A stretch of 64,000 bases of DNA from an uncultured Blautia sp. (GCA_934424575.1 CAKRXU010000004.1:1-64000), one strand, 5' to 3'; shown: positions 31,260-40,478, numbered from the stretch's first letter. Notes: generated from the sequence alone by a model not told the origin. Made by a program: numbers and translations.

Positions 31260-32177
31260 ATGGAAGAATTAAGATTTCTGGAGGAACAGAATGTTTCTCC
31301 GGAACTGATAAAAAGAGTCGAAGAATTCAGACAGGCTTATCCGGTAAAGGAAGAAGCAGCAGGAAGGATCACGAAACCTTCCATACCTTTCTATGGAAAG
31401 GAAATCCTGGAGATGGCGATCGCAGCCATCCTCCAGGGTCAGAACCTGCTCCTGACCGGACCGAAAGCGACCGGCAAGAATATCCTTGCCGAGAACCTGG
31501 CATATATTTTTAACCGTCCGTCTTACAATGTATCGTTTCATGTAAATACCAACAGCGGTGATCTGATCGGAACGGACACTTTTGAGGATAACGAAGTGAA
31601 GCTTCGCAAGGGAAGCATCTACCGCTGTGCAGAATATGGCGGATTCGGTATTCTGGACGAGATCAATATGGCAAAAAACGACGCAGTTTCTGTGCTTCAT
31701 GCGACACTGGACTACCGTCGTTCCATCGATGTACCGGGATATGACAAGATAGACCTTCATCCGGCAGCACGGTTTATCGGAACGATGAACTATGGCTACG
31801 CAGGAACCAAGGAGCTGAATGAAGCTCTGGTTTCCCGCTTTCTCGTGATCGATATGCCGGCACAGACAGAGGAGACGCTTCGCTTTATTTTTAAGGAAAT
31901 GTTCCCGGATGCAAAGGAAAAAGCCGTTGAACAGTTTACCGGACTGTTTCTGGATCTCCAGCTCAAAGCACTGAACAGTGAGATCTCCACGAAGGCACTG
32001 GATCTTCGAGGACTTCTGGCGGCAATGAAGATCATCAAAGTCGGACTTTCTCCGTCCCTGGCAGTGCAGATGGGAATCGTGAACAAGACGTTTGATGTTT
32101 TTGAGAAGGAAATCGTGGAGGACGTTGTACATACAAGGATTCCGGCAGAATGGACCAGAGAGGATGTCTATGAATAA
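31260..32177 (+). CDS. MoxR-type AAA+ ATPase (NorQ/CbbQ-like)
   Basis: The 305-residue ATPase has the dynein-related AAA_5 layout: Walker A GPKATGKN (67-74; Asn replaces the usual Ser/Thr), a loop SGDLIGTDTFEDN, Walker B GILDEINMA (130-138), sensor 1 FIGTMNYGYAG and the arginine-finger segment ALVSRFLVIDMP. MoxR, NorQ and CbbQ proteins work with a VWA partner to mature or reactivate metalloenzymes. The partner gene overlaps its 3' end by 8 bases. It follows glnN by 21 bases, suggesting joint transcription. Target protein not proven. Confidence 0.85.
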   Translation: MEELRFLEEQNVSPELIKRVEEFRQAYPVKEEAAGRITKPSIPFYGKEILEMAIAAILQGQNLLLTGPKATGKNILAENLAYIFNRPSYNVSFHVNTNSGDLIGTDTFEDNEVKLRKGSIYRCAEYGGFGILDEINMAKNDAVSVLHATLDYRRSIDVPGYDKIDLHPAARFIGTMNYGYAGTKELNEALVSRFLVIDMPAQTEETLRFIFKEMFPDAKEKAVEQFTGLFLDLQLKALNSEISTKALDLRGLLAAMKIIKVGLSPSLAVQMGIVNKTFDVFEKEIVEDVVHTRIPAEWTREDVYE

Positions 32178-33963
32178 AGAAGAAACACTGGAAATAGAGG
32201 ACAGCCGTCTGGAACTCGAGAACCGGATCCGAAATCTTCTGTGGACAGTCAGCGGTGATTACAAACTGGATATGAAACCGGATGTTTCACTTTTTCTCCG
32301 CTCGAAGGCGATCGCCCTTTATGACGGAATCAAACAGGGAGCCCTGGCAAGATTTTATGATAAAGATCTTCTGGGGCTTTATCTCGTCAAAAAAGTATTT
32401 CTGCAGGCTGACGAAGGCGAACTGACCGCCGTTGCACAGCTCTGTATTGAGGAGGCAATCGGAGAAAAGATCTGTGAGGAACGTCCGGGCATCCGGAACA
32501 TGCAGAGAGAGGCATTTGAAGATATCCTGGATCAGGAGTTCGAGAAGATGCCGTCACAGGCAGACTTTCCGGGAAGACTGAAAGTCGCGGTGCTACGCAG
32601 GAGACTGGACGGGGGCGTATACAGAGTCGAACAGAAACTTCAGCCGTTTATGGATCTGGTGATCCGTTCCGGCGAGGCGAGAGATACAATGGAACTGATC
32701 CGCTGCATTGATGAACTGTATAATTCCATGATCGATCCGGCATTTGAACAACGGCGTGGCAGTCTGGAACGTGTAATGGCAGTCACACTGGAAGAACTTA
32801 CAGAATTTTCATGGGAAGATTTTCTTTCTGAGGAGATGTATGAGGAAGCACTCGAGAGTTACGTCGAGAAACTGACGACCAACATGGCAGGTATGGCGGA
32901 CCGTTCCGTGACAGAAGAGATGGAGCAGAAACGCCAGAAAAAGAAAAACATCACCGTAGTCACTCCTGAAATGCTGGAAAAAGCCTACACCTATGTAGAA
33001 CTCAATTATGGCAGAACCTATTTAAGCGAAGCAGAGGAAAAAAAGATCAACTATCTGATGTGCCGGGGCGTTCACAGCGACTGCAGTCTTTATTTCACAG
33101 AGGGCGTCCTTAAGAATCCGGTGAAACGAAATTACCAGTATGAATACGCGAAGCGCCTGCGGAACAAGAATATCTGGCTGTACCATGACAAGCACCGCAT
33201 TGTGAAACGGAATATTTCTGTGCTGACAGATACACTCCGCAAATCTCTTATCCTCAGAAGTGAGACACAGACAGTCCTTTCTGACCGCGGCCAGATCGTA
33301 CCATCGAGGCTGTGGCGGGTCGGACGAAGTCAGGATGCGAAACTTTTTGAAAGAGAGCTCAAGGCGGATGCGTCAGATTTCGTGGTGGATGTACTGATCG
33401 ATGCGAGCGGTTCGCAGATGAGCCGGCAGGGAGAGGTGGCGCTTCAGGCATATATCATCAGCGAAGCCTTAAGTAATGTCGAGATCCCTCACAGGGTGAT
33501 GAGCTTCTGTACATTCTGGGATTATACGATCCTTCACCGGTTCCGGGAATACGATGACCCGCGGTCAGCGAATGAGAATATTTTTAATTATGTAACATCT
33601 TCGAATAACAGGGACGGACTGGCAATCAAGACAGCCGGATACGAGCTTCTCGCAAGAGAAGAGGAAAAAAAGATCCTGATCGTTTTGAGCGACGGCAAGC
33701 CTTACGATGTGCTGGTGAACCGTCCGAATGCGAGAAATCCGAAACCATATCAGGGAAAAGAAGCGATCGCGGATACCGCAACGGAGATCCGCCGTCTGAG
33801 GAATCTGGATGTCAGCGTCCTGGGTGTTTTTGCAGGAGAGGAGAAGGACCTTGTCACGGAAAAAAAGATCTTCGGCAAGGATTTTGCCTATATCCGTAAT
33901 ATCAAAAATTTCTCGAAGATTGTCGGAAGGTATCTGACAAAACAGCTGGAAACTGATGGATGA
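32170..33963 (+). CDS. VWA domain protein, partner of the MoxR-type ATPase (NorD/CbbO/CobT-like)
   Basis: The 597-residue protein has a long helical N-terminal part (1-390) and a C-terminal von Willebrand A domain with the MIDAS motif DASGS at about 411-415, later Thr/Asp residues, and LIVLSDGKP. No signal peptide or membrane span is visible, so it is cytoplasmic. Start ATG 32170 follows AGAGAGGA at 6 bases; ATG 32164 is a near alternative. In CbbQ/CbbO and NorQ/NorD the VWA protein bridges the AAA ring and its substrate; by analogy this one would recruit a neighbour such as glutamine synthetase, which is inference. Confidence 0.82.
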   Translation: MNKEETLEIEDSRLELENRIRNLLWTVSGDYKLDMKPDVSLFLRSKAIALYDGIKQGALARFYDKDLLGLYLVKKVFLQADEGELTAVAQLCIEEAIGEKICEERPGIRNMQREAFEDILDQEFEKMPSQADFPGRLKVAVLRRRLDGGVYRVEQKLQPFMDLVIRSGEARDTMELIRCIDELYNSMIDPAFEQRRGSLERVMAVTLEELTEFSWEDFLSEEMYEEALESYVEKLTTNMAGMADRSVTEEMEQKRQKKKNITVVTPEMLEKAYTYVELNYGRTYLSEAEEKKINYLMCRGVHSDCSLYFTEGVLKNPVKRNYQYEYAKRLRNKNIWLYHDKHRIVKRNISVLTDTLRKSLILRSETQTVLSDRGQIVPSRLWRVGRSQDAKLFERELKADASDFVVDVLIDASGSQMSRQGEVALQAYIISEALSNVEIPHRVMSFCTFWDYTILHRFREYDDPRSANENIFNYVTSSNNRDGLAIKTAGYELLAREEEKKILIVLSDGKPYDVLVNRPNARNPKPYQGKEAIADTATEIRRLRNLDVSVLGVFAGEEKDLVTEKKIFGKDFAYIRNIKNFSKIVGRYLTKQLETDG

Positions 33964-34039
33964 TAGACAAAAATGTGCAAAATTTCCAAAAAGAGTCAAA
34001 TAAAACGAACGAAAATATAAAAATTTCATAAAATCGCCC

Positions 34040-34068
34040 TTGCTAATACAACCAAAGTCGGTTATAAT
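34040..34068 (+). promoter_or_regulatory. Sigma-A promoter of the OPT transporter
   Basis: TTGCTA (34040-34045) and TATAAT (34063-34068) are 17 bp apart. Confidence 0.75.
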
Positions 34069-34112
34069 AGTCTGAGGTTCATAGACCAATAAAAACAAGG
34101 GAGAGGAAATCA

Positions 34113-36011
34113 ATGAACGAGAACAAAGAGTTCAAGCCGTATATTCCTGCTGAGAAAGTCACAGCAGAGATGACGGTAACATCAGTGATCATGGGTGTCA
34201 TCCTTGCTATCGTATTTGGTGCTGCTAACGCATACCTCGGACTTCGTGTCGGTATGACTGTTTCTGCATCTATTCCGGCAGCAGTTATTTCTATGGGTGT
34301 TATCCGTGTCATCATGAAGAAAAACTCCATTCTGGAGAGTAACCTGGTACAGACCATCGGTTCCGCCGGTGAATCACTTGCAGCAGGTGCTATCTTCACA
34401 ATGCCTGCTCTTTTTTTATGGGCAGAAGAAGGTCTCTGTGACAAACCGAGCCTGGTTGAGATCACTCTGATCGCACTTTGCGGTGGTGTCCTTGGTGTAC
34501 TTTTCATGGTACCGCTTCGTAATGCTCTTATCGTAAAAGAGCACGCAACACTTCTCTATCCGGAAGGAACTGCCTGCGCAGACGTACTTCTTGCCGGTGA
34601 AGAGGGTGGAGCTAATGCATCTACTGTATTCTCAGGAATGGGACTTGCAGCAGTATTCAAATTTGTAGTAGACGGTCTGAAGGTGATCCCGGCAGACGTT
34701 TCTGCAGCATTTACATCCCTCAAGGGTGAGATCGGTATGGAAGTATATCCGGCACTTCTTGGTGTTGGTTATATCGTAGGACCGCGTATCGCATCCTTCA
34801 TGTTCGTAGGTTCACTTGTAGGATGGATGGTCATCATCCCGATGATCTGTCTGTTCGGACCAGACACATGGCTGTATCCGGCAGCACAGGGAACTACAAT
34901 CGCTGACCTGTATGCAAACGGCGGAGCAGCTGCAATCTGGAGCACATACGTTAAATACATCGGAGCTGGTGCTATCGCTACTGGTGGTATCATTTCCCTG
35001 ATCAAATCCCTGCCGCTGATCATCAGCACATTCCGTGATTCCATGAAGAGCATGAAGGGCGGATCTGTTAAGGGAACAGCAAGAACTGACCAGGACCTTC
35101 CGATGAACTTTATCCTGATCGGAATCCTTGCAATGGTAGTTATCATCTGGGCTGTACCGGCTATCCCGGTTAACCCGCTTGGTGCACTCCTTATCGTAAT
35201 CTTCGGATTCTTTTTTGCAACTGTATCTTCCCGTATGGTAGGTATGATCGGTAGCTCCAACAACCCGGTTTCCGGTATGGCGATCGCTACACTTCTGATT
35301 TCCACAATGGTGATCAAAGGAAGCGGACAGACTGGAATCGATGGTATGAAAGCAGCTATCGCTATCGGTTCTGTTATCTGTATCATCGCAGCTATCGCTG
35401 GTGATACTTCTCAGGATCTTAAGACAGGATTCCTTCTTGGAGCAACTCCTAAGACACAGCAGATCGGTGAGCTGATCGGTGTTGTTGCTTCCGGTCTTGC
35501 AATCGGTGGTGTTCTTTACCTTCTGGATGCAGCATGGGGATACGGCGGAGCAGAAGTTCCGGCTCCTCAGGCAGGACTTATGAAGATGATCGTTGAGGGT
35601 ATCATGGGAGGAAACCTTCCTTGGACACTCGTATTCATCGGAGTATTCCTTGCAATCGGTATGGAAATCCTGAGAATCCCGGTAATGCCATTCGCAATCG
35701 GTCTCTACCTTCCAATCTACCTGAACGCAACCATCATGATCGGTGGTGTTGTTCGTATGCTGATGGATGGCAGAAAGAACGTTGATGAGAAGACAAAGAA
35801 CGATCAGGTTACAGACGGTACTCTGTACTGTGCTGGTATGATCGCCGGTGAGGGTCTTGTTGGTATCGCACTTGCAATCCTTGCAGTTGCAGGTGTCAGC
35901 CTGGATATCTCTGGTGTTGCTAACTTTGGTAACATCGGTGGTGTTATCCTCATGGTTATCATGATCCTTACACTGCTTAAATTCTCCTTATGGAAAAAGA
36001 AAAAAGCCTGA
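34113..36011 (+). CDS. OPT family oligopeptide transporter
   Basis: The 632-residue membrane protein has about 14-16 hydrophobic segments and begins with the OPT pattern ELT-like YIPAEKVTAEMTVTSVIMGVILA, followed by GAANAYLGLRVGMTVSASIPAAV and IVKEHATLLYPEGTACADVLLAGE. OPT members move peptides or metal chelates with protons. Bacterial members of this subgroup are largely uncharacterised. The last codon overlaps the PqqD-like start by one base. Confidence 0.9.
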   Translation: MNENKEFKPYIPAEKVTAEMTVTSVIMGVILAIVFGAANAYLGLRVGMTVSASIPAAVISMGVIRVIMKKNSILESNLVQTIGSAGESLAAGAIFTMPALFLWAEEGLCDKPSLVEITLIALCGGVLGVLFMVPLRNALIVKEHATLLYPEGTACADVLLAGEEGGANASTVFSGMGLAAVFKFVVDGLKVIPADVSAAFTSLKGEIGMEVYPALLGVGYIVGPRIASFMFVGSLVGWMVIIPMICLFGPDTWLYPAAQGTTIADLYANGGAAAIWSTYVKYIGAGAIATGGIISLIKSLPLIISTFRDSMKSMKGGSVKGTARTDQDLPMNFILIGILAMVVIIWAVPAIPVNPLGALLIVIFGFFFATVSSRMVGMIGSSNNPVSGMAIATLLISTMVIKGSGQTGIDGMKAAIAIGSVICIIAAIAGDTSQDLKTGFLLGATPKTQQIGELIGVVASGLAIGGVLYLLDAAWGYGGAEVPAPQAGLMKMIVEGIMGGNLPWTLVFIGVFLAIGMEILRIPVMPFAIGLYLPIYLNATIMIGGVVRMLMDGRKNVDEKTKNDQVTDGTLYCAGMIAGEGLVGIALAILAVAGVSLDISGVANFGNIGGVILMVIMILTLLKFSLWKKKKA

Positions 36012-36391
36012 TGAAAAAACAGAATAAAAAAAGCAAAAAAGAAGTTTTGGATATCAACTATCTGGATCTGATCCCGGTGCGCGCAGAGGAACTTCAGTGG
36101 TTTACAGACCGCAGGGACCGTATCGTGCTCAAAGTCGAGAATACAGGGCTGTTCAACAAGATTGCCCAGAAGGTATTCAACAAACCGCAGTTCACCAAGG
36201 TACATCTGGATCAGCAGGGGACATTTATCTGGCCTCTGATCGATGGAGAACGTACCGTTGCTGATATCGCAGCACTGGTCAAGGACGAGTTCGGGGAGGC
36301 AGCAGAGCCGCTTTATCCGAGGATCGTCAAATATTTCCAGATCGTTGAGAGCTATCATTTCATAAAATTTGCAAACAAGCCTTCCAAGTAG
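36011..36391 (+). CDS. PqqD-like (RRE-type) protein
   Basis: The 126-residue protein has a Lys-rich start, then a stretch that reads like PqqD: hydrophobic strands (RIVLKVENTGLFNKIAQKV), a conserved GTFIWPLIDGERTVADIA segment and C-terminal helices. PqqD folds are small winged-helix domains that bind peptide leaders in RiPP pathways, but many stand-alone PqqD proteins are found outside them. No radical-SAM enzyme, precursor peptide or RiPP protease is in the window. It overlaps the OPT gene by one base, indicating coupled translation. Confidence 0.72.
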   Translation: MKKQNKKSKKEVLDINYLDLIPVRAEELQWFTDRRDRIVLKVENTGLFNKIAQKVFNKPQFTKVHLDQQGTFIWPLIDGERTVADIAALVKDEFGEAAEPLYPRIVKYFQIVESYHFIKFANKPSK

Positions 36392-36399
36392 GGCACACT

Positions 36400-36440
36400 A
36401 AGAACGGGAAACAGCCAAATCGCTGTATCCCGTTCTTTTG
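36400..36440 (+). terminator. Rho-independent terminator after the PqqD-like gene
   Basis: AAGAACGGGA (36400-36409) pairs with TCCCGTTCTT (36428-36437), with an inner ACAGC/GCTGT stem and a T-run. Confidence 0.88.
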
Positions 36441-36494
36441 GGTTAAGGGATACTTTATTACAGTACAGCGATAGGAGAGTAGAAAGGAGAACTT

Positions 36495-37358
36495 ATGAAA
36501 ATTACGGGCAAAAAACCATGGTATATGGAATATCTGCTGATCATCGTTGGAACCGCACTGATGGCAACCGCGATCACTTCCTGTTTTGATGCGGCAGGAC
36601 TGGTAACGGGAGGTTTTTCGGGCATTGCGATCCTGGTCAAAGCAGGAACAAAGAGCTTATGCGGAAATGGAATTCCTCTCTGGGTAACAAACCTTGTATT
36701 AAACATTCCGGTGTTTCTTCTCGCAGCCAAAATAAAAGGAGTTGCCTTTGTAAAAAAAGCACTTCTGGGAGATCTCTCCCTGACTGTCTGGCTGGCAGTC
36801 CTTCCGGCATGGAAACTGTCCGGAGATTTCCTTCTCGTGGCATTATATGGAGGTCTTCTGCAGGGTGTGGGAATCGGTCTTGTGTTCCTTGGGGGAGGAA
36901 CAACAGGCGGAACCGATCTTCTTGCAGCAATCATCCAGAACTTTATGAGACATTATTCGATCGCGCAGATCATGCAGTTTGTTGACGGAGCAGTTGTACT
37001 GGTCGGCATGTATGTATTTGGGGTAGAACGTGCACTTTATGCGATCATTGCAGTATATCTCGTCACAAAAGTATCCGACGGAATCATCGAAGGTCTTAAA
37101 TTCTCCAAATCTGTTTACATCATCACAGAGAAGCCGGATGAAGTTTCACGTATGGTAATGGAGGATCTTGACCGTGGAATTACCGGAATCTCTGCAAAGG
37201 GAATGTACTCCGGACAGGATAAACTGATGCTTTTCTGCGTAGTCGGAAAGAAAGAACTGGTACATCTCAAGGAAATGATCGATGAGATCGACCCGAATGC
37301 ATTTGTGATTGTTGGGGATGCGAGAGAGGTCCATGGCGAAGGATTCCTCGAAAAATAG
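36495..37358 (+). CDS. YitT family membrane protein (DUF161 with C-terminal DUF2179)
   Basis: The 287-residue protein has five or six spans in the first 200 residues with GLVTGGFSGIAILV and GGGTTGGTDLLA motifs, then a soluble C-terminal domain (about 208-285: KSVYIITEKPDEVSRMV, DRGITGISAKGMYSG, VVGKKEL). Function is unknown; proposed roles include transport. ATG 36495 follows AAAGGAG. Confidence 0.85.
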   Translation: MKITGKKPWYMEYLLIIVGTALMATAITSCFDAAGLVTGGFSGIAILVKAGTKSLCGNGIPLWVTNLVLNIPVFLLAAKIKGVAFVKKALLGDLSLTVWLAVLPAWKLSGDFLLVALYGGLLQGVGIGLVFLGGGTTGGTDLLAAIIQNFMRHYSIAQIMQFVDGAVVLVGMYVFGVERALYAIIAVYLVTKVSDGIIEGLKFSKSVYIITEKPDEVSRMVMEDLDRGITGISAKGMYSGQDKLMLFCVVGKKELVHLKEMIDEIDPNAFVIVGDAREVHGEGFLEK

Positions 37359-37499
37359 CAAAAATAAACAAAAAGTTGTAAAAAAGTTGTGTTTTCCTCT
37401 TTTATTTTTGGTGATTTTGTATTAAAATATAGTAAATATTCAGGTTAATATGGGGATAGCAAGAGAAAACGCACAATAAGCGAGAAGGGATGTAGGCAG

Positions 37500-38588
37500 A
37501 TGATATCAAATCAGGTACTTCAGAATACACTGGAAGGATTAAAGGAAATTTCCAGGACGGAATTCTGCATTATTGACACCGAAGGAAAGGTGCTCGCAAC
37601 GACATTTTCAGATTTTTCTATACAGCAGGGAGACATCCAGGCGTTTGTAGAATCCCAGGCAGACAGCCAGCTTGTCAAGGGATTCCAGTATTTCAAGGTC
37701 TGTGATGACTATCAGCTGGAATACATTCTGGTTGCTCATGGAGACGATGAAGACACATATATGATCGGCAAACTGGCAGCATTCCAGATCCAGAATCTGA
37801 TCGTTGCCTATAAGGAGAGATTTGACAAGGACAGCTTTATCAAGAACCTTCTTCTTGATAACCTGCTCCTCGTAGATATTTACAACCGCGCCAAGAAACT
37901 GCACATCGATGCAGACGTACGCCGTGCAGTTATGATCCTGGAACTTCAGCAGGAGAAGGATCACAGCGTTATGGAGAGCGTGAAGAGTTTCTTTGGCGGC
38001 AAGAGCAAGGACTTTATTACTGCTGTTGATGAGAAGAGCATCATTATCGTCAAGGAACTTGAGGAGGGAGAGGGATATGCAGACCTGGACAAACTGTCCC
38101 ATGCGATCCTTGATACTCTCGGACTGAACCAGAACGAAGAAACACATATCGCATATGGAACGATCGTCAATGAACTGAAGGAAGTTTCCCGCTCCTATAA
38201 GGAAGCAAGAATGGCACTTGATGTAGGCAAGATCTTCTTTGGAGAGAAGGATGTCATCGCATACAGCTCTCTTGGCATCGGTCGTCTGATCTACCAGCTT
38301 CCAATTCCGCTGTGCAAGATGTTCATCAAGGAAATCTTTGAGAACAAATCACCGGATGACTTCGATGAGGAAACTCTGGTCACCATTGACAAGTTCTTCG
38401 AGAACAGCCTCAATGTTTCCGAGACATCCAGACAGCTTTACATCCACAGAAACACTCTGGTATACCGCCTGGACAAACTCCAGAAGAGCACAGGCCTTGA
38501 CCTTCGTGTGTTCGAGGATGCGATCACATTCAAGATCGCGCTGATGGTTGTTCGGTATATGAAGTATATGGAGACTCTCGAGTATTAA
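37500..38588 (+). CDS. PucR/CdaR-type helix-turn-helix regulator
   Basis: The 362-residue protein has a sensory N-terminal region (about 1-110, style of sugar-diacid/PAS-like domains), a GGDEF-like linker (about 130-250) and the PucR C-terminal HTH: NSLNVSETSRQLYIHRNTLVYRLDKLQKSTGLDLR (about 300-340). Family members control purine catabolism or sugar-diacid use, but the signal here cannot be inferred. The 140 bases upstream are AT-rich with a possible -10 (TAAAAT, 37423-37428) and no good -35. The neighbouring genes are not obvious targets. Confidence 0.78.
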   Translation: MISNQVLQNTLEGLKEISRTEFCIIDTEGKVLATTFSDFSIQQGDIQAFVESQADSQLVKGFQYFKVCDDYQLEYILVAHGDDEDTYMIGKLAAFQIQNLIVAYKERFDKDSFIKNLLLDNLLLVDIYNRAKKLHIDADVRRAVMILELQQEKDHSVMESVKSFFGGKSKDFITAVDEKSIIIVKELEEGEGYADLDKLSHAILDTLGLNQNEETHIAYGTIVNELKEVSRSYKEARMALDVGKIFFGEKDVIAYSSLGIGRLIYQLPIPLCKMFIKEIFENKSPDDFDEETLVTIDKFFENSLNVSETSRQLYIHRNTLVYRLDKLQKSTGLDLRVFEDAITFKIALMVVRYMKYMETLEY

Positions 38589-38764
38589 GCCAGTATTTAT
38601 GCTGGTTTCCGGGATTTGCACAAGTGAAAAATATGATTTTGTCTACCATTTGTCTACTATGGCAGAATGTGGATGAATCGTGAAAATTTTATGAATTTAA
38701 CAAAAATACTTGCATTCTACTAAAAGATATGTTACAACAATGTTACAAAAACATTAAACTATTT

Positions 38765-38813
38765 ATGCAGCAGAATGCGTGAAATGCTGCCGGAGATTCT
38801 GGCAGCATTTTTT
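38765..38813 (+). terminator. Terminator and possible antiterminator in front of ftsE
   Basis: AAATGCTGCC (38782-38791) pairs perfectly with GGCAGCATTT (38801-38810), followed by T residues: a strong intrinsic terminator only about 20 bases before the ftsE start. GCAGCA (38767-38772) can pair instead with TGCTGC (38785-38790), blocking the terminator stem. A five-codon frame ATG..TGA (38765-38782, MQQNA) lies in the same stretch. Confidence 0.7.
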
Positions 38814-38832
38814 GCGCAAGAAGGAGGAACGG

Positions 38833-39516
38833 ATGATTGATCTGATAGATGTGAGCAAATCATATGGTAAAGGGCTTCCGGCCGTCAACCATGTGAATCT
38901 GCATGTAGATAAAGGTGAATTTGTATTTGTTGTAGGAAGCAGTGGATCTGGTAAATCTACCCTGGTCAAGCTTCTTATGAAAGAACTGGACTGCACCAGT
39001 GGTCAGCTGATCGTAAGTGGTGAGCGCCTTGAGAAGATGAAGCATCGCCGTGTAGCGAGATATCGTCGTAAACTTGGCGTTGTATTTCAGGATTTCAGAC
39101 TTCTCAAAGATCGCAATGTCTATGAGAACGTAGCTTTTGCACAGCGTGTTATCGGAAGGCCGACTAAGGTGATCCGCAAGCGTGTGCCGGAAGTACTGCA
39201 GGAAGTAGGACTTGCAGAGAAATATAAATCTTTTCCGGATGAGCTGTCTGGTGGTGAGCAGCAGAGAGTTGCCCTTGCGAGAGCACTTGTAAACCGCCCG
39301 GATATCCTTCTCGCGGATGAGCCGACAGGAAACCTTGATCCTAAGACTTCCGAGGAGATCATGAAGCTTCTGGAACAGATCAACGAGAGAGGAACGACCG
39401 TACTGGTGGTAACACATAACAAAGATATTGTAAATACTATGAAGAAGCGTGTACTTACGATGCATGACGGTGCAATCATAAGTGACGAAAAAGAAGGAGG
39501 ATATCATGAGGCCTAG
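38833..39516 (+). CDS. ftsE: Cell division ATP-binding protein FtsE
   Basis: The 227-residue ABC ATPase has Walker A GSSGSGKST, Q-loop VVFQDFRLLKDRNVYENV, signature LSGGEQQRVALARALVN, Walker B ILLADEPTGNLDP and VVTHN. FtsE with FtsX controls peptidoglycan hydrolases during division or elongation. Start 38833 follows AAGGAGG; the longer frame from 38779 runs through the terminator and is not credible. ftsX overlaps its end by 11 bases. Confidence 0.94.
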   Translation: MIDLIDVSKSYGKGLPAVNHVNLHVDKGEFVFVVGSSGSGKSTLVKLLMKELDCTSGQLIVSGERLEKMKHRRVARYRRKLGVVFQDFRLLKDRNVYENVAFAQRVIGRPTKVIRKRVPEVLQEVGLAEKYKSFPDELSGGEQQRVALARALVNRPDILLADEPTGNLDPKTSEEIMKLLEQINERGTTVLVVTHNKDIVNTMKKRVLTMHDGAIISDEKEGGYHEA

Positions 39517-40411
39517 TACAATCTGGTATACTCTGAAACAGGGTATTATAAACATAAAGAGAAACTGGATGTTTTCACTGGCATCTATCCTGACCATGGC
39601 AGCCTGTATCTTCCTGGTAGGAGTTTTTTATTCGCTGGTGACAAACGTTGACAATATCGCACATAAGGTAGAGCAGGAAGTTCCGGTTACTGTTTTCTTC
39701 GATGAAGGAACCACACAGGAACAGATGGATGAAGTTGGAAATCTGATCCAGGCCCGTCCAGAGGTAGAGCGAGTTGTGTTTGAATCTGCTGAGGATGCAT
39801 GGGCAAACTTTAAGGACAAATATTTTCAGGGTTCTGATGCGGCAAACGGATTCAAGGATGACAACCCGCTGGTAAACTCATCCAACTATCAGGTATACCT
39901 CAATCAGATCGAGAAGCAGACAGAACTGGTTGCCTACATACAGGGGCTGGATTATGTGCGTGAAGTCAACCAGTCAGAAAAAGCAGCCAACACACTTGGA
40001 AACTTTAATAAACTGGTATCCTACGCATCAATGATCATCATTGCGATCCTGCTGATCATCTCGATTTTCCTGATCAGCAATACGGTTTCTGTCGGTATCG
40101 CAGTCCGCAAGGAAGAAATCGGGATCATGAAATACATCGGTGCGACAGACGGTTTTGTACGTGCGCCGTTCCTGCTGGAAGGTATGGTGCTTGGAGTGAT
40201 CGGTGCGGCGATTCCGCTTACTGCATTGTATTTCCTTTACAATAATACGGTAGAATATATTCTGACACGTTTCAATGTCCTCACTGGAGTGGTAGATTTT
40301 ATCCCGGTATGGAAGGTTTATCAGACACTGCTTCCTATGGGACTGGCACTTGGAATCGGAATCGGCCTGATCGGAAGTTTCCTGACATCAAGAAAACATT
40401 TAAGAGTATAA
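39506..40411 (+). CDS. ftsX: Cell division protein FtsX
   Basis: The 301-residue membrane protein shows FtsX topology: a span at about 20-45, an extracellular domain (about 46-170) and three spans in the C-terminal half. The conserved cytoplasmic segment AVRKEEIGIMKYIGATDGFVRAPFLLEG lies between them. FtsX transmits FtsE ATP hydrolysis to extracellular hydrolase activators. ATG 39506 follows AAGGAGG inside the end of ftsE. An S41 protease gene follows, as in many Firmicutes. Confidence 0.93.
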   Translation: MRPSTIWYTLKQGIINIKRNWMFSLASILTMAACIFLVGVFYSLVTNVDNIAHKVEQEVPVTVFFDEGTTQEQMDEVGNLIQARPEVERVVFESAEDAWANFKDKYFQGSDAANGFKDDNPLVNSSNYQVYLNQIEKQTELVAYIQGLDYVREVNQSEKAANTLGNFNKLVSYASMIIIAILLIISIFLISNTVSVGIAVRKEEIGIMKYIGATDGFVRAPFLLEGMVLGVIGAAIPLTALYFLYNNTVEYILTRFNVLTGVVDFIPVWKVYQTLLPMGLALGIGIGLIGSFLTSRKHLRV

Positions 40412-40417
40412 ATATTT

Positions 40418-40478
40418 GATATGCGGCGTATGAAGCTGAACCTCTTAAGATGAGGACAGAGATCATAGGCCGCATATC
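40418..40478 (+). other. Structured ftsX-ctp intercistronic region
   Basis: GATATGCGGC (40418-40427) pairs perfectly with GCCGCATATC (40469-40478); inside it CCTC (40441-40444) pairs with GAGG (40452-40455). The T-content after the stem is low, so it is probably not a strong terminator. Confidence 0.5.
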
